DNA of 64,000 nucleotides from Desmodus rotundus (lineage: Eukaryota; Chordata; Mammalia; Chiroptera; Phyllostomidae), in assembly GCF_022682495.2 (NCBI RefSeq), contig NC_071390.1, forward strand, positions 154,976,583 through 155,040,582. Reading direction: 5' to 3'. Every line of letters starts with the position of its first letter. Position 1 is the stretch's first letter. The translations under genes and the position numbers were made by a program. Below, one piece after another: positions 36,026-48,105 of this stretch. The notes under the pieces were generated by a model. The model did not search any database. It was given only the letters and a program-made list of their open reading frames with translations, and was not told the DNA's origin.

Positions 36026-36561
36026 TTGGGTTGGACAAAAAGTCTGTTATATTTTTTCTGTTAAATAAAAGACACATTTTTTTCATTTTCACCAACTTTA
36101 TTGATTTGGTTATGTATATTGACTATCTTCCGCTATTGGTTTCTAGTGGGTAGAGACCAGGGGTGCTGCCAAACATCTTCCAATGCATAAGACAGCCCCA
36201 CAGCAAAGAAGTATTTGGCCAAAATATCAATAGTACCTAGAAACTTCACAAACCACTTTTGGCACATTTGATCGTCAGGCAGCTTCTCCATACACTGCAC
36301 AAATCTTTTTTTGTGTTTCAATTGTTTTAACCTTTCTTGAAATAACAAAGCATAATATGCTGAAATGCATATTTTCTTCCATCTTCAATATTAAAATAGC
36401 TGCACAAAATTCACCAATTTTAATGTTTTAAAATGCAAGTTGATATGACAGCTGTCACAATACAATCTAACAAAATTGTTTTGAATGAAGTTAAAAGGCA
36501 ACTAAGGACTACTAAAGCCATTGCATATAAAAAACATAATGGAATTTTTTGTCCAACCCAA
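36026..36561 (-). mobile_element. Non-autonomous mariner element (536 bp) nested in ERV-L
   Basis: Terminal inverted repeats begin TTGGGTTGGACAAAAA at both ends (16 identical bases, more with mismatches). TA dinucleotides flank the element at 36024-36025 and 36562-36563, the mariner target rule. On the minus strand an open frame (36348 down to 36133) includes QCMEKLPDDQMCQKWFVKF, which resembles the N-terminal DNA-binding part of mariner transposases. The catalytic domain is absent. In its place, 36132-36238 is a fragment of MER5A, and the frame runs on into it. This copy cannot encode a transposase. Its TIRs and target TA are intact enough to date the insertion after the ERV-L. Confidence 0.8.
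36132..36238 (+). repeat. MER5A fragment inside the mariner element
   Basis: The sequence matches the interior of MER5A in sense order: TTTCTAGTGGGTAGAGACCA, GTGCTGCCAAACATCTTCCA, AGACAGCCCCACAGCAAAGA and GCCAAAATATCAATAGTACC. Both MER5A terminal repeats are missing, so it did not arrive as a normal hAT insertion. Confidence 0.7.
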
Positions 36562-36563
36562 TA

Positions 36564-37330
36564 AATGGGTCAGTTTTTCTGTGAAATAATAAGCTGAAAT
36601 ATATATTTCTTATACAGAACAGTCCCACTCGGGATGGCGCTGAAAACTGCCATGTGGGAAACCGCCCAGTGGAAAGGCCTTTGGCACTGCACCTGATAGT
36701 CCACGCTGTTTAGAAAGAGAAGTTGTCTAAGTTAAAATATTCACAAATTCAAAATGCAAAATGACTTGATTTCTTGCGCAGGGACCTGGATAGACAAAGA
36801 TAGTCAGGTAAGGGACAAGGATTCTAGGAGAAAACATGTGTGAGGACCTATGTGAGTCATGAAGTATGAACATCTTTGTGTCGCATGCCAATGCCCATCT
36901 GAAAGTACCCTCCATGAGAGAGACACTAAACCACCAAGGAGACAGAATGACTTAGCCAGCTGACATTACCCAGCCTCTGTCTTTGGACAATCCTATCTTG
37001 TAACAATGAATTCTTCACCGAAGTAGTCATGGTGGCAGGGATGAAGGCCATTCCTGGGCTCAGTAGCTAGAGGTCCCACCCACCAAGACTGATCTAGTTA
37101 CTGCTGAAACAAAGACTAGTTTGGAGCCTCAGTATTGCACTATCTCATCAACTATCCACTTGGCGGCAAGCTGATTTCACAGGACTCTCCACTCTGAAAG
37201 GGGCAGCCATTCACCGTGATGGAATCGACACATACTCTGGGTATGTATTTGCTTTGCTTTCTTGTACAGCATCAGCAAGCCTCCAGAGAACATGAACTAG
37301 TACACTCATAAGCTGGCCATTGGATGTGAT
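36564..37330 (+). mobile_element. ERV-L pol remnant with integrase core
   Basis: The sequence resumes ERV-L after the mariner. One frame preserves the WRQADFTG block (codons from 37161) and DTYSGY (37227-37244) with no stop between. These match the integrase core, where the Asp of the first block is the first catalytic acid of the DDE triad. The frame stops about 17 codons later and the other two acids are not visible. Other frameshifts and stops occur upstream. It is a decayed polymerase region, not a functional gene. No 3' LTR is seen before 37.4 kb, so the provirus is truncated. Confidence 0.65.
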
Positions 37331-40300
37331 TGGCAAAATGAAAAACTAAACCGAGAAAGAAGAACTCATAGGATTCAGTCATGATAGGTTTCCATGAAAG
37401 AGATAAATAAGGAGAATGAAGGAAAATGCAAAATGACCCTTGTGAAGCCAGAGGAGACTTCCTAAAATGTTATGGGAAAAATCAGGTTGTGTGTGTGTGT
37501 CTATTACAGACCATATACAAATAGATGGAACCACATTCATTAGAAAAATCTCAGCAAGAAATATATTAAAGCATATAATTATCTGCATTTTAAGTAGATT
37601 TGGTTAACTCAGCTCACTATAAAATTTTTATATATAGTTACCAATTTTTACTCCAACTCGGCAAGGTGGGAATTAATTTAATCTTGCTTATTTTAGAGTA
37701 TAATCAGTGTCTCCGAGGGTTTAAATAACCTGTTCGAAGTCACCCAAGAGGCTAAGTCATACACCAAACCAGAAGAGTAGTTTTGTTAGAGTTATTATGT
37801 GTGATTTCTTTTCTACCTCTATTTTCAAACTTTCTGAAATGTGGTTATGCTGACTTTATGGTGAAAATAAATTTGTAAAATAAGAAAAAATAGACTCACT
37901 AGATATTCAATACATATTCATAGAATTTCCAAGGAAATAGCAACACAGAACAATTGTCATTCAACATCATCTGGTTTTACTTTGAAGAGACTGGTTAAAT
38001 TTCATGCCAAGAAATTGTGTTCTCAGCCTGAATTGTCCATACAATTTCAAGCAAGTATATCATTTTCACTCTTTAATCTAATAACTATGAATCATTTAAC
38101 AACTTGCTATCTATATTTTAGAGCTTGCCGAAGAGATTCTTATTTAAATAGTATTATAGTTTTTATGTAACAAATAATCAGTATTTTCTATAATAAAGAA
38201 AATAATACTTTTAAGTAATATAATACAATATTGTCACATTACATCTATCAGTTCAACCGGTAACTTTTTGGTTCTTCTCCTTAATTATATAATGTATCCT
38301 AAATATACTTTAGATATTAAGAAAGGGAAATAAAATGGGTGGTTTTCTAGCCTCTGGAGCGGTAGCCTCATTCAAAAAGTAACAGATCACATTCACTGAA
38401 GAGGTAAAAATACAAGAGCTAGGAGGAACTAGAGAATAGTTTGAGTTAAAAGCTGATTAATCTTTCTCATCTCCTCCCCTTCAAAATTATAAATAGATCT
38501 GATGAAAAAAGTTTTGTTTTGTTTTTTAATAATATGCTATGAATCACATTTGGGCTTACTTACTACATTAAGAATTTAAAATGTACCTGTAGTCAGGTGC
38601 TTGAACTTTAATGAAATAATTTTCTTCATATTAGTCCCTCAACATAAAAATAATAGCTATGTTCTCAACAGTCTAAATCAGACTTCTTTTTGCTACCCTA
38701 TATGACTTGGGAAATCATTATTTTAGACACAATTGGGTCAAATATCTCTTGAGTAACTTCACGTACAAAGAAGTGTATTGGGGTATGAGTGAGCCTAATA
38801 ACTACTCCCAAATGTCTCAGAAGAATGCCGTGCGTGGGATAGAGAGAGACAAGAACAAATAGTTTACTTAGCTGTAGACCCACTGTGGTAATCAGATAAA
38901 AGGAATATAAATTAACTTGTATACTGTAGTCAAATTACTTTGTTTTAAAAATTTACATCAAAATTATTTTCTCTATGTCATGTAAGCTTATTTTATTTGA
39001 TATATGTTCAGCTCTTAAAATGAATTCCTAAAATATTTAATAGTGAACGGCCGAAGAGATTCAGACACAAAACGTCCTTCTTTTGACTACTTTGTCTTTT
39101 CCTTTACCTCTCCTGTCATCCAAATTTTTAAAAACCTTTGAAAAAAGGCATGTATTGAAAAACTGTCTAGTATGTCTGATTTCATGTGGATGACTTGGCC
39201 TTGTCCTCTCTCCAGCACAGAGAGATTCCACCTTCTCCCTTATTCCCTCATCCAATTATGCACCCTTTCCCTTTTTATATCCTGTCTGTGTATCTTAGAA
39301 TTTCTGATTGCTACAGAAGCAGGATGGATCCCTACCCAAAATTTCATTCAGAATTCAAGACTGATGAAGCCACACACACACAAGAAGTTATGGAAAGTTG
39401 CATCACTTACATAGTAAGGCTTCCTGAGGATTGAAGGGCAGGTTCCCAAGCTGATCTGAAAATGGCTTGAGTGAGCAAGGAAAGGAGACTGACTTGAGTT
39501 GTTCTTTTTTTTTTTTAATTGGCATTAGGATCTGAGGCCAGGATGAGGGTTCCAGTGTGTGGGCAGGGACTCGCATGGTTTGAATTACATGCCAGAGCCA
39601 AAAGAGAAAGTACCAAACTTTCTTATCAACTTTCCCAAATGTGGGGCTCAAGGGAGACTTAAGGCATAAAAGTTGTCATCAGCCAAAATAACAAAAACTG
39701 GAGTCAAACTGTGTATTACATTATGAAATGCATGATGTCGCATGAGCACTATTGTCCTAGCCCCCAGTTAATCTCCCTTCTAATACACAGAAGCTGACAA
39801 TCAATCTCTCACCATCATGTCGGACTTGTCCGCTCACCAATCTGACAATGCCATGGCCCAGTTCACAGTTCTTCATTGGTTCCGCATCTCTGGGCAGCGA
39901 TGCTCACAGGTTCTCGTTGAGAATTAGAGAACAGAATCTTGAAGACAGAGGGACACTCAACATGGTTTGCTTCAAAACATTTTTGAACACCATTGTTTTA
40001 TGTTAAATATCATTGGATTTTGCCTTTAACTACAGTCATATGAGTTTTGCTACAAAAACAATTTCCCACATACCGATTTAAAATAGACTAAAAAATTGTA
40101 GTCCCCTTCCATCTTCCTAGAGGAGCCACCACACTGATCCCATGGCTTTTGGCACTTAATCAAGCATGCCCTCAGGGCATGTGTTCTTTAGTTTTAGAAG
40201 CATAATCTTACACAAAAGAACATAAAGCCTTCCACTCGGCGTAGGAAATCCTTCACCATCATCATCTATGCCTGTCCTCGGGCCTTGGACCTTGTCATCG

Positions 40301-41095
40301 GGGTCTGCCTCTCCAAATGGTACGCAGGTGGTGCTCCGAGCTGTTTCACCTGGCTGTCTTGTCAAGGTGCCCCGCCTCCGCTCCCTTCACACAACTCCGC
40401 TTTCTGGGCCTGGCCTGCTCTAGTCTTCACAGTGAGGATTTTAGTCCTCCTTTGAAGTATTCCTCTAGCTTTTCTCTGAACGTTATACATAGCCACATTA
40501 TATAGCAAGGGTCATTTTGGTTCGTAATTTGTGCACATCGACCCTCCTGAAAGTTTGCATGGACAGGGACAGTATCTTTTCAACTCCATGAGCTGGCCCA
40601 AGTCCTACTGCACCATGGGTAATCACTACACTTCTGTTAAGGGAATGAAGAAATATTGTTGAAGTGACGTTTGTGGTAACTTTTGCTGCATTCCTTTAAA
40701 TGCTATAAAAAATCTCTAGTAATAATATGGTTAAAATTTCAATTTAGCTTACATGAAAGATGACTTAAATATTGTTAAAATTATAGGGTGCGTTCATTTT
40801 AAGGCCATTATGAGAATAGCCTAAACAGAAAATAGAAATAAAAAAGAACCAACAATAAAACAGCCAAAAAGGAAGTAAAATAAAGAAGAAACCTTGAGAA
40901 AAAAAGTAAGTGTGAGCCAAAAAATTTTAAAAATAAACTTTTGAAAGCTCCCAAGATTGAAGAGCAGGAACAAGGAAATTTATACAATCTCTTAGCACTG
41001 GTGGTATGGGAGGAGAAAGAAAATTTATATAAATCATAAGGAAACAAACTTTAAATTTTTAAACTTCACAAATTTCAAGTGGGAAGCAAGCCCAT
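37331..41095. other. AT-rich unique DNA
   Basis: A weak antisense MIR or L2 resemblance is at about 37650-37790 (GGTTTAAATAACCTGTTCGA, AAGTCACCCAAGAGGCTAAG). A T run lies near 39506-39519. The stretch 40190-40450 is GC-richer with no coding frame of note. No gene seen. Confidence 0.4.
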
Positions 41096-41890
41096 GAAAG
41101 CAGTATTGGTGGAAATATTAATTGGTACAGCCACTATGAAAAATAGTATGGAGATTTCTCAAAACATTACAAATAAAACTACATGATGATCCACCATGTT
41201 CACTTCTAGGTACTTACTTATAAAAAGGAAATGAAAACAGAATCGTGAGGAGATATCTGCAATCTCACGTTCATTGTAACATTAGTTATAACAGCCAAAA
41301 TATAGAGACGACCTAAGTGTCCATCAGCAGATGAATGAATAAAGAAGATATGTATATGTAATAGATGTATATACATATGTTTACACATATGTGTCATACA
41401 TACGTATTAGTCAACTGTGAGAAAGAAGGACATTCTACCTTAAAAACAAGTGGGATGAAACTTAAGGACATTATGCTAAGTAAAATGGGTCAGACAGAGA
41501 AGGAGAAATACAGCAACATCTCACTTATATGTGGAATCAAAAAAAAAATTGATCTCATAAAAATAGAGAGTAGCATGCTGGTTAGTGAAGAAAATGGGGA
41601 AATATTGGTCAAAACATACAAACTTTAAGTTTTCTGATGAACAATTTCTGAGAAATATAATGTACAACATGGTGATTATTGTTAATAATACTGTATCAAA
41701 TATTCAAAAGTTGCTAAGAGAATAGCTCTTAAAGGTTCTTGTCAAAAAATGTTTATTATGTGACATGATGGAGGTGCTAACTGACACTGTGGGAATACTC
41801 ATTTTGCAATATATATGTGTATCAAATCATGTTGTACACCTCAAACTGATACAACATATCAACTATATCTTAATAAAACTGGAGCAAAAT
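41096..41890 (+). repeat. L1 (L1MA-type) 3' fragment
   Basis: Sense-strand L1 landmarks appear in order: CAGTATTGGTGGAAATATTA, CACTATGAAAAATAGTATGG, CCTAAGTGTCCATCAGCAGA with ATGAATGAATAAAG, GGACATTATGCTAAGTAAAA, TCTCACTTATATGTGGAATC, and the closing CATGTTGTACACCTCAAAC and TATATCTTAATAAAACTGG. No intact reading frame. Confidence 0.85.
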
Positions 41891-43015
41891 ATGCAAAGAA
41901 GTAAAAAAAGAAGATCAGGTAACTACACAAATAAAAAGCAAAAATGTCAATCAAAATGTGAAAGATACATTTTTTAAAAACTAATCCAGTGTGTCTTTAA
42001 AAGAACATAGTGAGAAAAATAGTTTTAAAAATAAGAGAACAAAAAATAAAAATTACAATTCAAGCACCAATGTTATTTCATTTGGGAAATTTTATCTTAG
42101 TTACCATGGAGATGGTTCTAGAGGAAACCCATGTATTTTAGAAGGTCATGAACTGATGTCAATAATTTTTTAATCCACACACGAAATGTTTAGAGCATGT
42201 CAAGTAGAGGTCAATAGTGAACAGCTGCTGTGCAATTTTAAATCAGATGTTTAAAATTTTAAGATCGGATACTTACTACATGCACATAATACGTATGTTA
42301 TTTTGTAACATTTTGGCAAATATCCATTCTGTTAAAATAGTAAATAGTTGCTTGCTATTATATACATAATAGTTAAAATTAAAATTCTTTATATTTTCAA
42401 ATAAAAATTTAGATCAAACACAAGGACCCAGAATTATTCTTTACTTGGTTTTGTTCCTTATTTCTCTAACTGGCAGTGGTGGGAGAGGGGTCCAACCTGT
42501 GTGTAAGGGGGGCTAAATTGTAAGATTCCAGAAAAGAGTAAACTCAATAATACAAAATGAAAATGAAGCTTAAAAAGGTCAAAAAAGACAAAGATTCTAA
42601 ACTTCACTCACTTCATCTTGTCAAACTCAATTTTATCTACTACATGTAAAAGATCTTTTGAAAAACAATTAAGTTCAAGAGGCTACAAGATCAAAAATGG
42701 TTCCCAAGGTTATTAAAATTCTTAATAACAATTTCAGAGAGTGTAAATATATCTGAGCATCCTGCAAAGCTTAAGTTTATATGTGAATTAACAAAAACTT
42801 CAAAAGTAGCAAGATAGGCCCCCCCCACCTCCACCCCAGAGTGCCAAGGGGCAATGGAGCTCTGAATGTTTGGGGAGCAGGTAGAGAGTAAGGGTTGGTT
42901 AGGAGTATGGTTTAAAGCCAGTGAGAACAATTAGTAATTCTCTAATTGTAATTTTATATGTTAAGAAATCAATTCTAGAAAACTGTTTTTCAAGGAACTA
43001 GACTACTTCATTTTC
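41891..43015. other. A-rich unique DNA
   Basis: An RFX-like X-box match, GTTACCATGGAGAT, is at 42100-42113. A C run (CCCCCCC) lies near 42819. No gene or repeat family recognised. Confidence 0.4.
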
Positions 43016-43019
43016 TATT

Positions 43020-43430
43020 TTGCTTAATTTCAGCTTTCCTCAGGATAATTGACATAATGTAGTTTACGATATTCACTGTGCACATCGTGGTGATTTAATA
43101 TACATGTAAATATTACATGTATATTAAATGTATACATGTATACATTTAATATATGAAAGGACCCCTCATCATACTAATTAACATAGTCATCACCTCACAT
43201 ATTCATCTTTCTTATTTTGGTGAGATTTGTTTTAATCTCTTAGAAAATTTCATTTACAAAATACAGTGCTATTCATTGTAGTCACCATGTTTTACATTAG
43301 ATCTTCATAAAGTATTTTTCTTATAGCTTAAAAATGTGTACCCCTTTACACTATTTCCCCCACCCATTAGCCCCTGGCAACCACGTCTCTACTCCCTATT
43401 TCTCTGTGTTTTCTTACACTATGCAAAACA
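43020..43430 (-). repeat. L1 3' untranslated region, antisense
   Basis: Antisense order of an old L1 tail: GGATAATTGACATAATGTAG, ATAGTCATCACCTCACATAT, TGTAGTCACCATGTTTTACA, and CCCACCCATTAGCCCCTGGC with AACCACGTCTCTACTCCC. It contains the palindromic cluster at 43095-43153. Confidence 0.75.
43095..43153. repeat. Overlapping perfect palindromes (33 and 34 bp)
   Basis: Bases 43095-43127 form a 15-bp perfect inverted repeat around a 3-base centre. Bases 43120-43153 form a 34-bp perfect palindrome with no spacer. The two share the TATATTAA arm at 43120-43127. All are A/T-rich with CATG and GTATAC cores. They are expected to extrude as hairpins or cruciforms. Confidence 0.9.
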
Positions 43431-44655
43431 ACCCAAGTTTATGGTGGTTTTGGTAAAGATTTCACTAAGTTTAGAAGACAAACTTCTGTGAACAAGTTTC
43501 TGCAACAATAAATATGATGATAAATGAAAACATCAATGAAAGAAAAACTTGCGTAGATGTTTCCTGCTCCCAAGTCTTGTGCCCATGCAAATATAACAGT
43601 CCAGAGAAGCTACATTCTTTTTTTAAATTGACACAAAAGCTGTCTAGATTAGCAACAGCATTCACATATTCTGGAAACTAGTTATGCACTTACCTAGCCA
43701 CCAATTATACCTATCTCGTACAAATGACCACAGCACAGTTTTAATGATTTTTTACAAGATTAAATGATGCCATTTTTCCAGGTAGAACATTCTTGGCAAC
43801 CCAAGTTTCAAACCTCTTACAGGTCTATCCCTGAACTATTTCATAACTGAGCAGCGCCATTTAACTTCAGTGTGAAGTGTATGTGAATGTAAGATTAAAC
43901 TGCATCAAGTAATTCCCTAAAATGGGAGGGGTTTATTTCTAATATATTGGTAAATATGTCTAGCTACCAGTAGACAGGAAAGTCCAAATATCAAAATGGC
44001 CATTATCCTACACTCATATTGAATTATTGTAGTGGTTATGAAGACAAAACTTGTTTGCTCAATGTAATAAACATGGACTGGGTAGAAAATAGACTGTGCA
44101 TTCAAAGGGTTTATGTGAAAATCCTTTAATCTAGTATTTACAAATGTATTGCAGAATTAGGGAAGCAGTAAGAGATAATGAAGGGTATTGAAACTGGCTA
44201 GAACAAGGAACTGTTAGGATACCTAAATCCAAAGGGGAAAATGAAAAACAGTGTTACCAGAATCCAGAAACAGTCAGAACCATGAAAAGCGGGCCAATCA
44301 TTGGACTCTGACCGTGGCTGGTGTAGAAGCAATTGTAAGAATAAATACCCACGACTTACTTTCTCCTGCCCTCAGTCTTCAGCAGCACTGAGCTCAAAGG
44401 GCAGCCAAAATGCAGGAGATTATAGGTGATGCTGTTCACGAAGGTCACTTTCCACGGTCCCAAATTTGGGAAGAAAAGAACAGAGAATTTGTAGGAAAAG
44501 ACAAAGAGGTATGTTCATTGTTTGTCTCTTGCTCTCCAACTCATTTATTTTCCCTTCCCTTGGTCTAACATTAACACAGGAAAATGCACTTCCTTGCCAA
44601 CTTGTTTCTAACTTTGTCTTGTCATTAGGAGCTAGCGGGCAGAGCTTTAGGAATT
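43431..44655. other. AT-rich unique DNA
   Basis: The stretch 44280-44480 has slightly higher GC and may be an old LTR piece, but nothing decisive is seen. No gene recognised. Confidence 0.35.
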
Positions 44656-44659
44656 AAAG

Positions 44660-45170
44660 GGAACATTATACATGTCCCCAGCCAAGGAAAACAAAAGAAA
44701 AAATAAACAAACAGGACTACATCAAACTAAAAAGCTTTTACACAGAAAAGAAGACCATCAACAAAATAAAAGACAATGCACAGAATGGGAGGACATATTC
44801 TCTAATATGTGTGATAAGGGATTAATATACAAAATTTCTGAAGAACTTACAAAACTCAACACCAAAAAAAATCCAATTAAAAAAATGGGCAGAGGACCTG
44901 AATAGACACTTTTCCAAAGAAGACATGCAGATGGCCAATAGACACATGAAAAGCTGCTCAATGTCACTAGTCATCAGAGAGACGCAAATCGAAACCACAG
45001 TGAGAGGGTAGGGGGTGGAGGGATTGATCAAACAGGAAAAAACCCCATGAGTATGCACCACAGCGTGCTGATTGCAAGGAGGGGTGTATGAGGGAGTTAA
45101 ATTGTCACGGAAAAAATACAATAAAAAATAAAATAAACAAACATAAATCCTGAAATAAAAAAGAATTAAA
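44660..45170 (+). repeat. L1 with ORF2 segment joined to the 3' tail (internal deletion)
   Basis: Bases 44670-45000 are L1 ORF2 in sense order, including text that translates as [20 protein letters not shown] (with frame breaks before and after) and a segment like CAGAGAGACGCAAATCGAAA. At about 45003-45010 the ORF2 text stops, where intact L1s would continue toward the ORF2 C-terminus. It is followed directly by G-rich 3' UTR-like sequence (GGGTAGGGGGTGGAGGGATT) and an A-rich tail ending near 45165. Confidence 0.7.
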
Positions 45171-47520
45171 AGAAATCAAAAATCATGCTATCTTTCCCAG
45201 TCTCTCTCTACGTCAGACATTTTCTCCAGAATGTTTGCATATTCTCCATGGTCCAGCTACCATCGGACACCCATGGACCCAACTCCCACAGAGAGGGCAG
45301 AGCAGAATGGGGCAGATACACCATTACGGTTTCAACGGCAAGTCCAGGCTCCTGGGCTGAGGCAATACTACCTCTTGGTCCCTCCAGCCTGGGAGTGGCA
45401 GTAGGTTCATACTGTTTTTATTGTATGGTTTGTCTCCTGTTTCTCTGTATAAATTCTCGGTTCTTCCATCACCTGCCTATCCAATCACACACATTGCATT
45501 TCCTCTATTTGCAATAAGAAAGTCATTACTGTTTTTGACAGAATTCTGATAAAAGGCTCAGTTAATTTGTAACTGAAAGACATTTTCACAGACTTGGGCT
45601 TTTATATCCCAAGTTATTTGATAAATTGAAAGTGTGACTTGACATCACAAAATAAATGTGGTAAGTAACAGCATCATATTACTTTCTTTCAGGCTAATGA
45701 GAAGAAAAATAGAGACATAATTTAATAAAATAATCAAATATTTATGTCACATATCAATGAAGTTATAGTATCCTGTGTGAAGAAAACTTTAACCATAGTT
45801 TGAATAGACAAAGTAGCGGGAAAATTGAGGCACTTCATGGCATAATTGGCAGTAGAGGCATAAACAATCTGAAAAGGAACTGCCACTTAGCAGTCAGTTT
45901 GACATTCACATCTTGAAGATACACTGTTGAGAGCCCACTTTTGTCTGGGAAGCTTCCCACTCCTTACTACAAGGAAGGAGAGCGGGAAGTGGTCAGTGGT
46001 GGCCAACAACGGGCAGCAAAGAGAATTGCTTTTTCCATCCAAACTTAAGTTGAGAAATGACTTATAAAATAAACATGAAAAAGTAGTAAAATGAAATAGC
46101 AAAAAAAATTAAACATATAGTAAGGGATGCTTATCTTATTTTAAACTACAATACCTGACATGTAATATGAATCAATAATATCTCAAACCAGGTATTCCTG
46201 GTAAGTATCATGGGAAGGCGCAGACTCAAAACAGACTTAAGGACATAAGACTTTAATGGATTGCCCATGAAAATAAGAGTAAAAATAAGAATTTTGTAGT
46301 CTCTTTCTTTGACCTTAGAATTTCCCATAACTACTTTCCTGAGTCTGTTTCTCCAGGAAAGACCGGTTAGATGCCAATGTTGTAAATGTGACGACTGTAT
46401 CTGAGGTCATTAGAAAAGGAAATAGAGATGGCTTGGCTCGGAGATCTTGCCAATACCGGGTCTGCTCCTTCAATGCAAAATGACGGTAATCTACCCTTGG
46501 TGCACTCATTTCTGAGTCAAGAGCATTGACAGACACTAAAACCAAATCACAGTCATAGAGAATGAAATCTGTCCCTGCTGACTTCCACGTGTGGATATGG
46601 AACATTGTCTCTTTCGAAAAAGTACTCCCAGGAAAACTTCCCTTCGCTCAAACCCGGGGCAGGGAGAACTGCTTTCACTGGAGGTTGTACAGAATATCAA
46701 ATTCCAAGGAGGCATAATTCGAAATGGCCAACCAGGTAAGGTAGTAAACAGAAATGATACGAATCCATTATAAAATCTACAACTTCGAAGCCAGTGCATC
46801 GGCTGTGTGCTAAGAATACACTATGTGCACACAGGTAACCGCGACACTCGGGGTCATCTCTTGCATAAGTAGGAACCCGTGGCTTACTAACAAGAATGAA
46901 TTGGATGCTGCAGCATTGACTTAGGACAGAGTGCCACACTTTGTGAGCGAAAAAATTCAGTTAAAGTATTTCTGCAGAACTTACAAGGTCCAAATATTGG
47001 GAAAATGTCCAGACCCAGAATCCATGAAAAAGGAGCAAGGGAAGTGAATGGAATAATTACTAATGCTATTATTTCGGTAGATTTAAATGCTTCAAAAGGC
47101 TCACAAAGGCCTGCTAATTGTTTCTCCTTTGCAAAATAAGTGTATGTAAACAAAGATAATGTGTTATATCATTTTCAGAAATTATTATTGATTTCCTAGA
47201 GTGGATTATTTAGAATTTATAATATCAATACCACCTTAAAAGAAAAGTCCTACTTCTATCTTCAGAGACATTTTTACAAGCTGAAATGACTGTTGCAAGC
47301 ACACAGAGGAATTTCTGAGTACCCGAGTGCCCAGATAGCATCAGAAAACTCCACTGGTCTGGGATTTTGAATATTCTACTCTTTTTTTACTATAAGGTTA
47401 TACCTATTGGTGCTGATTTGCAGAAACTTTCCCCTTGAAGTTTCTGTGGTTATAAAATGAGGAAAATGAATTATACTGCCATGAAATGCAATGGAAGGAG
47501 AACACCATTGGCATACTTGC
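45171..47520. other. Unique DNA, possibly with an old repeat at the start
   Basis: The part 45180-45520 may be an ancient repeat (pattern CCTCCAGCCTGGGAGTGGCA followed by TCTCCTGTTTCTCTGTATAA) but I cannot name it. The moderately GC-balanced stretch 46360-46960 has short frames on both strands. The plus frame near 46591-46773 is followed in phase by no recognisable exon, so I do not call a gene. Confidence 0.35.
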
Positions 47521-47527
47521 ATGTAGA

Positions 47528-47575
47528 TTGTATTAGTTTACTAGGATTCCCTCACTATAGTACCAAAACCTGGGC
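47528..47575 (+). repeat. Start of an ancient interspersed repeat
   Basis: TGTATTAGTTTACTAGGATT with the following CACTATAGTACCAAAACCTG matches the opening of the same old repeat family seen at 31765. Only the first part is present. Confidence 0.45.
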
Positions 47576-47749
47576 CTTTTGTGTCCCTTTGTGAAGGAAT
47601 TAAGAGAATAAAAGGAACCCACAGAGGAGTGTTTGTAGAGATGCAAAGAGAACCAGCGTGAATTCAATGTTACAAAAGGAGAAACACAGGGAGGTGTTTC
47701 TCAGGGGTGGAGTTAGCAAAATACTGTGGAGGATGTTTGGGCTGTTTAC

Positions 47750-48105
47750 AAATGTTTGGTTCCCTCCTGGTCACATGATAAGATTGCTCTTGTGCCAATC
47801 TCCATCCCCCCCTCACTTAATTCAGGAATGGCCAAGTGACTTCCTTTGTCCAATAAAATGTAAACAGAAGTTACTTTTGTCACTTCCAGGTTGAAGCTTT
47901 ACATGCCCTGGCATGCCACAACATGGCAATATTCCAAAAAGTTCTGCTGTGCCGGTTTATCCCCAAATGAGGATAACATAGATCAAATCTACTGATCCTC
48001 ACCAGATATGCAGTGTGACATCATGTCTTTGCTCTTCTAAGCCAGTGAGATGTTTGTGTGGTTTTTTATACAACATAATCCAGCCCATCCTGACTGTAAG
48101 AAGTG
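47750..48105 (+). mobile_element. MLT1-type MaLR LTR
   Basis: The second half follows an MLT1 LTR in sense orientation: GTGACTTCCTTTGTCCAATA, AAGTTACTTTTGTCACTTCC, GCTCTTCTAAGCCAGTGAGA, then TTGTGTGGTTTTTTATACAA. These are LTRs of an ancient non-autonomous ERV-L relative. No internal region is seen. Confidence 0.65.

Noticed and set aside
46582..46773. Possible coding exon ending at a GTAAGG donor-like site near 46735
   Set aside because: A stop lies just upstream in frame, the frame runs past the donor, no matching acceptor was found, and the peptide is not recognisable.
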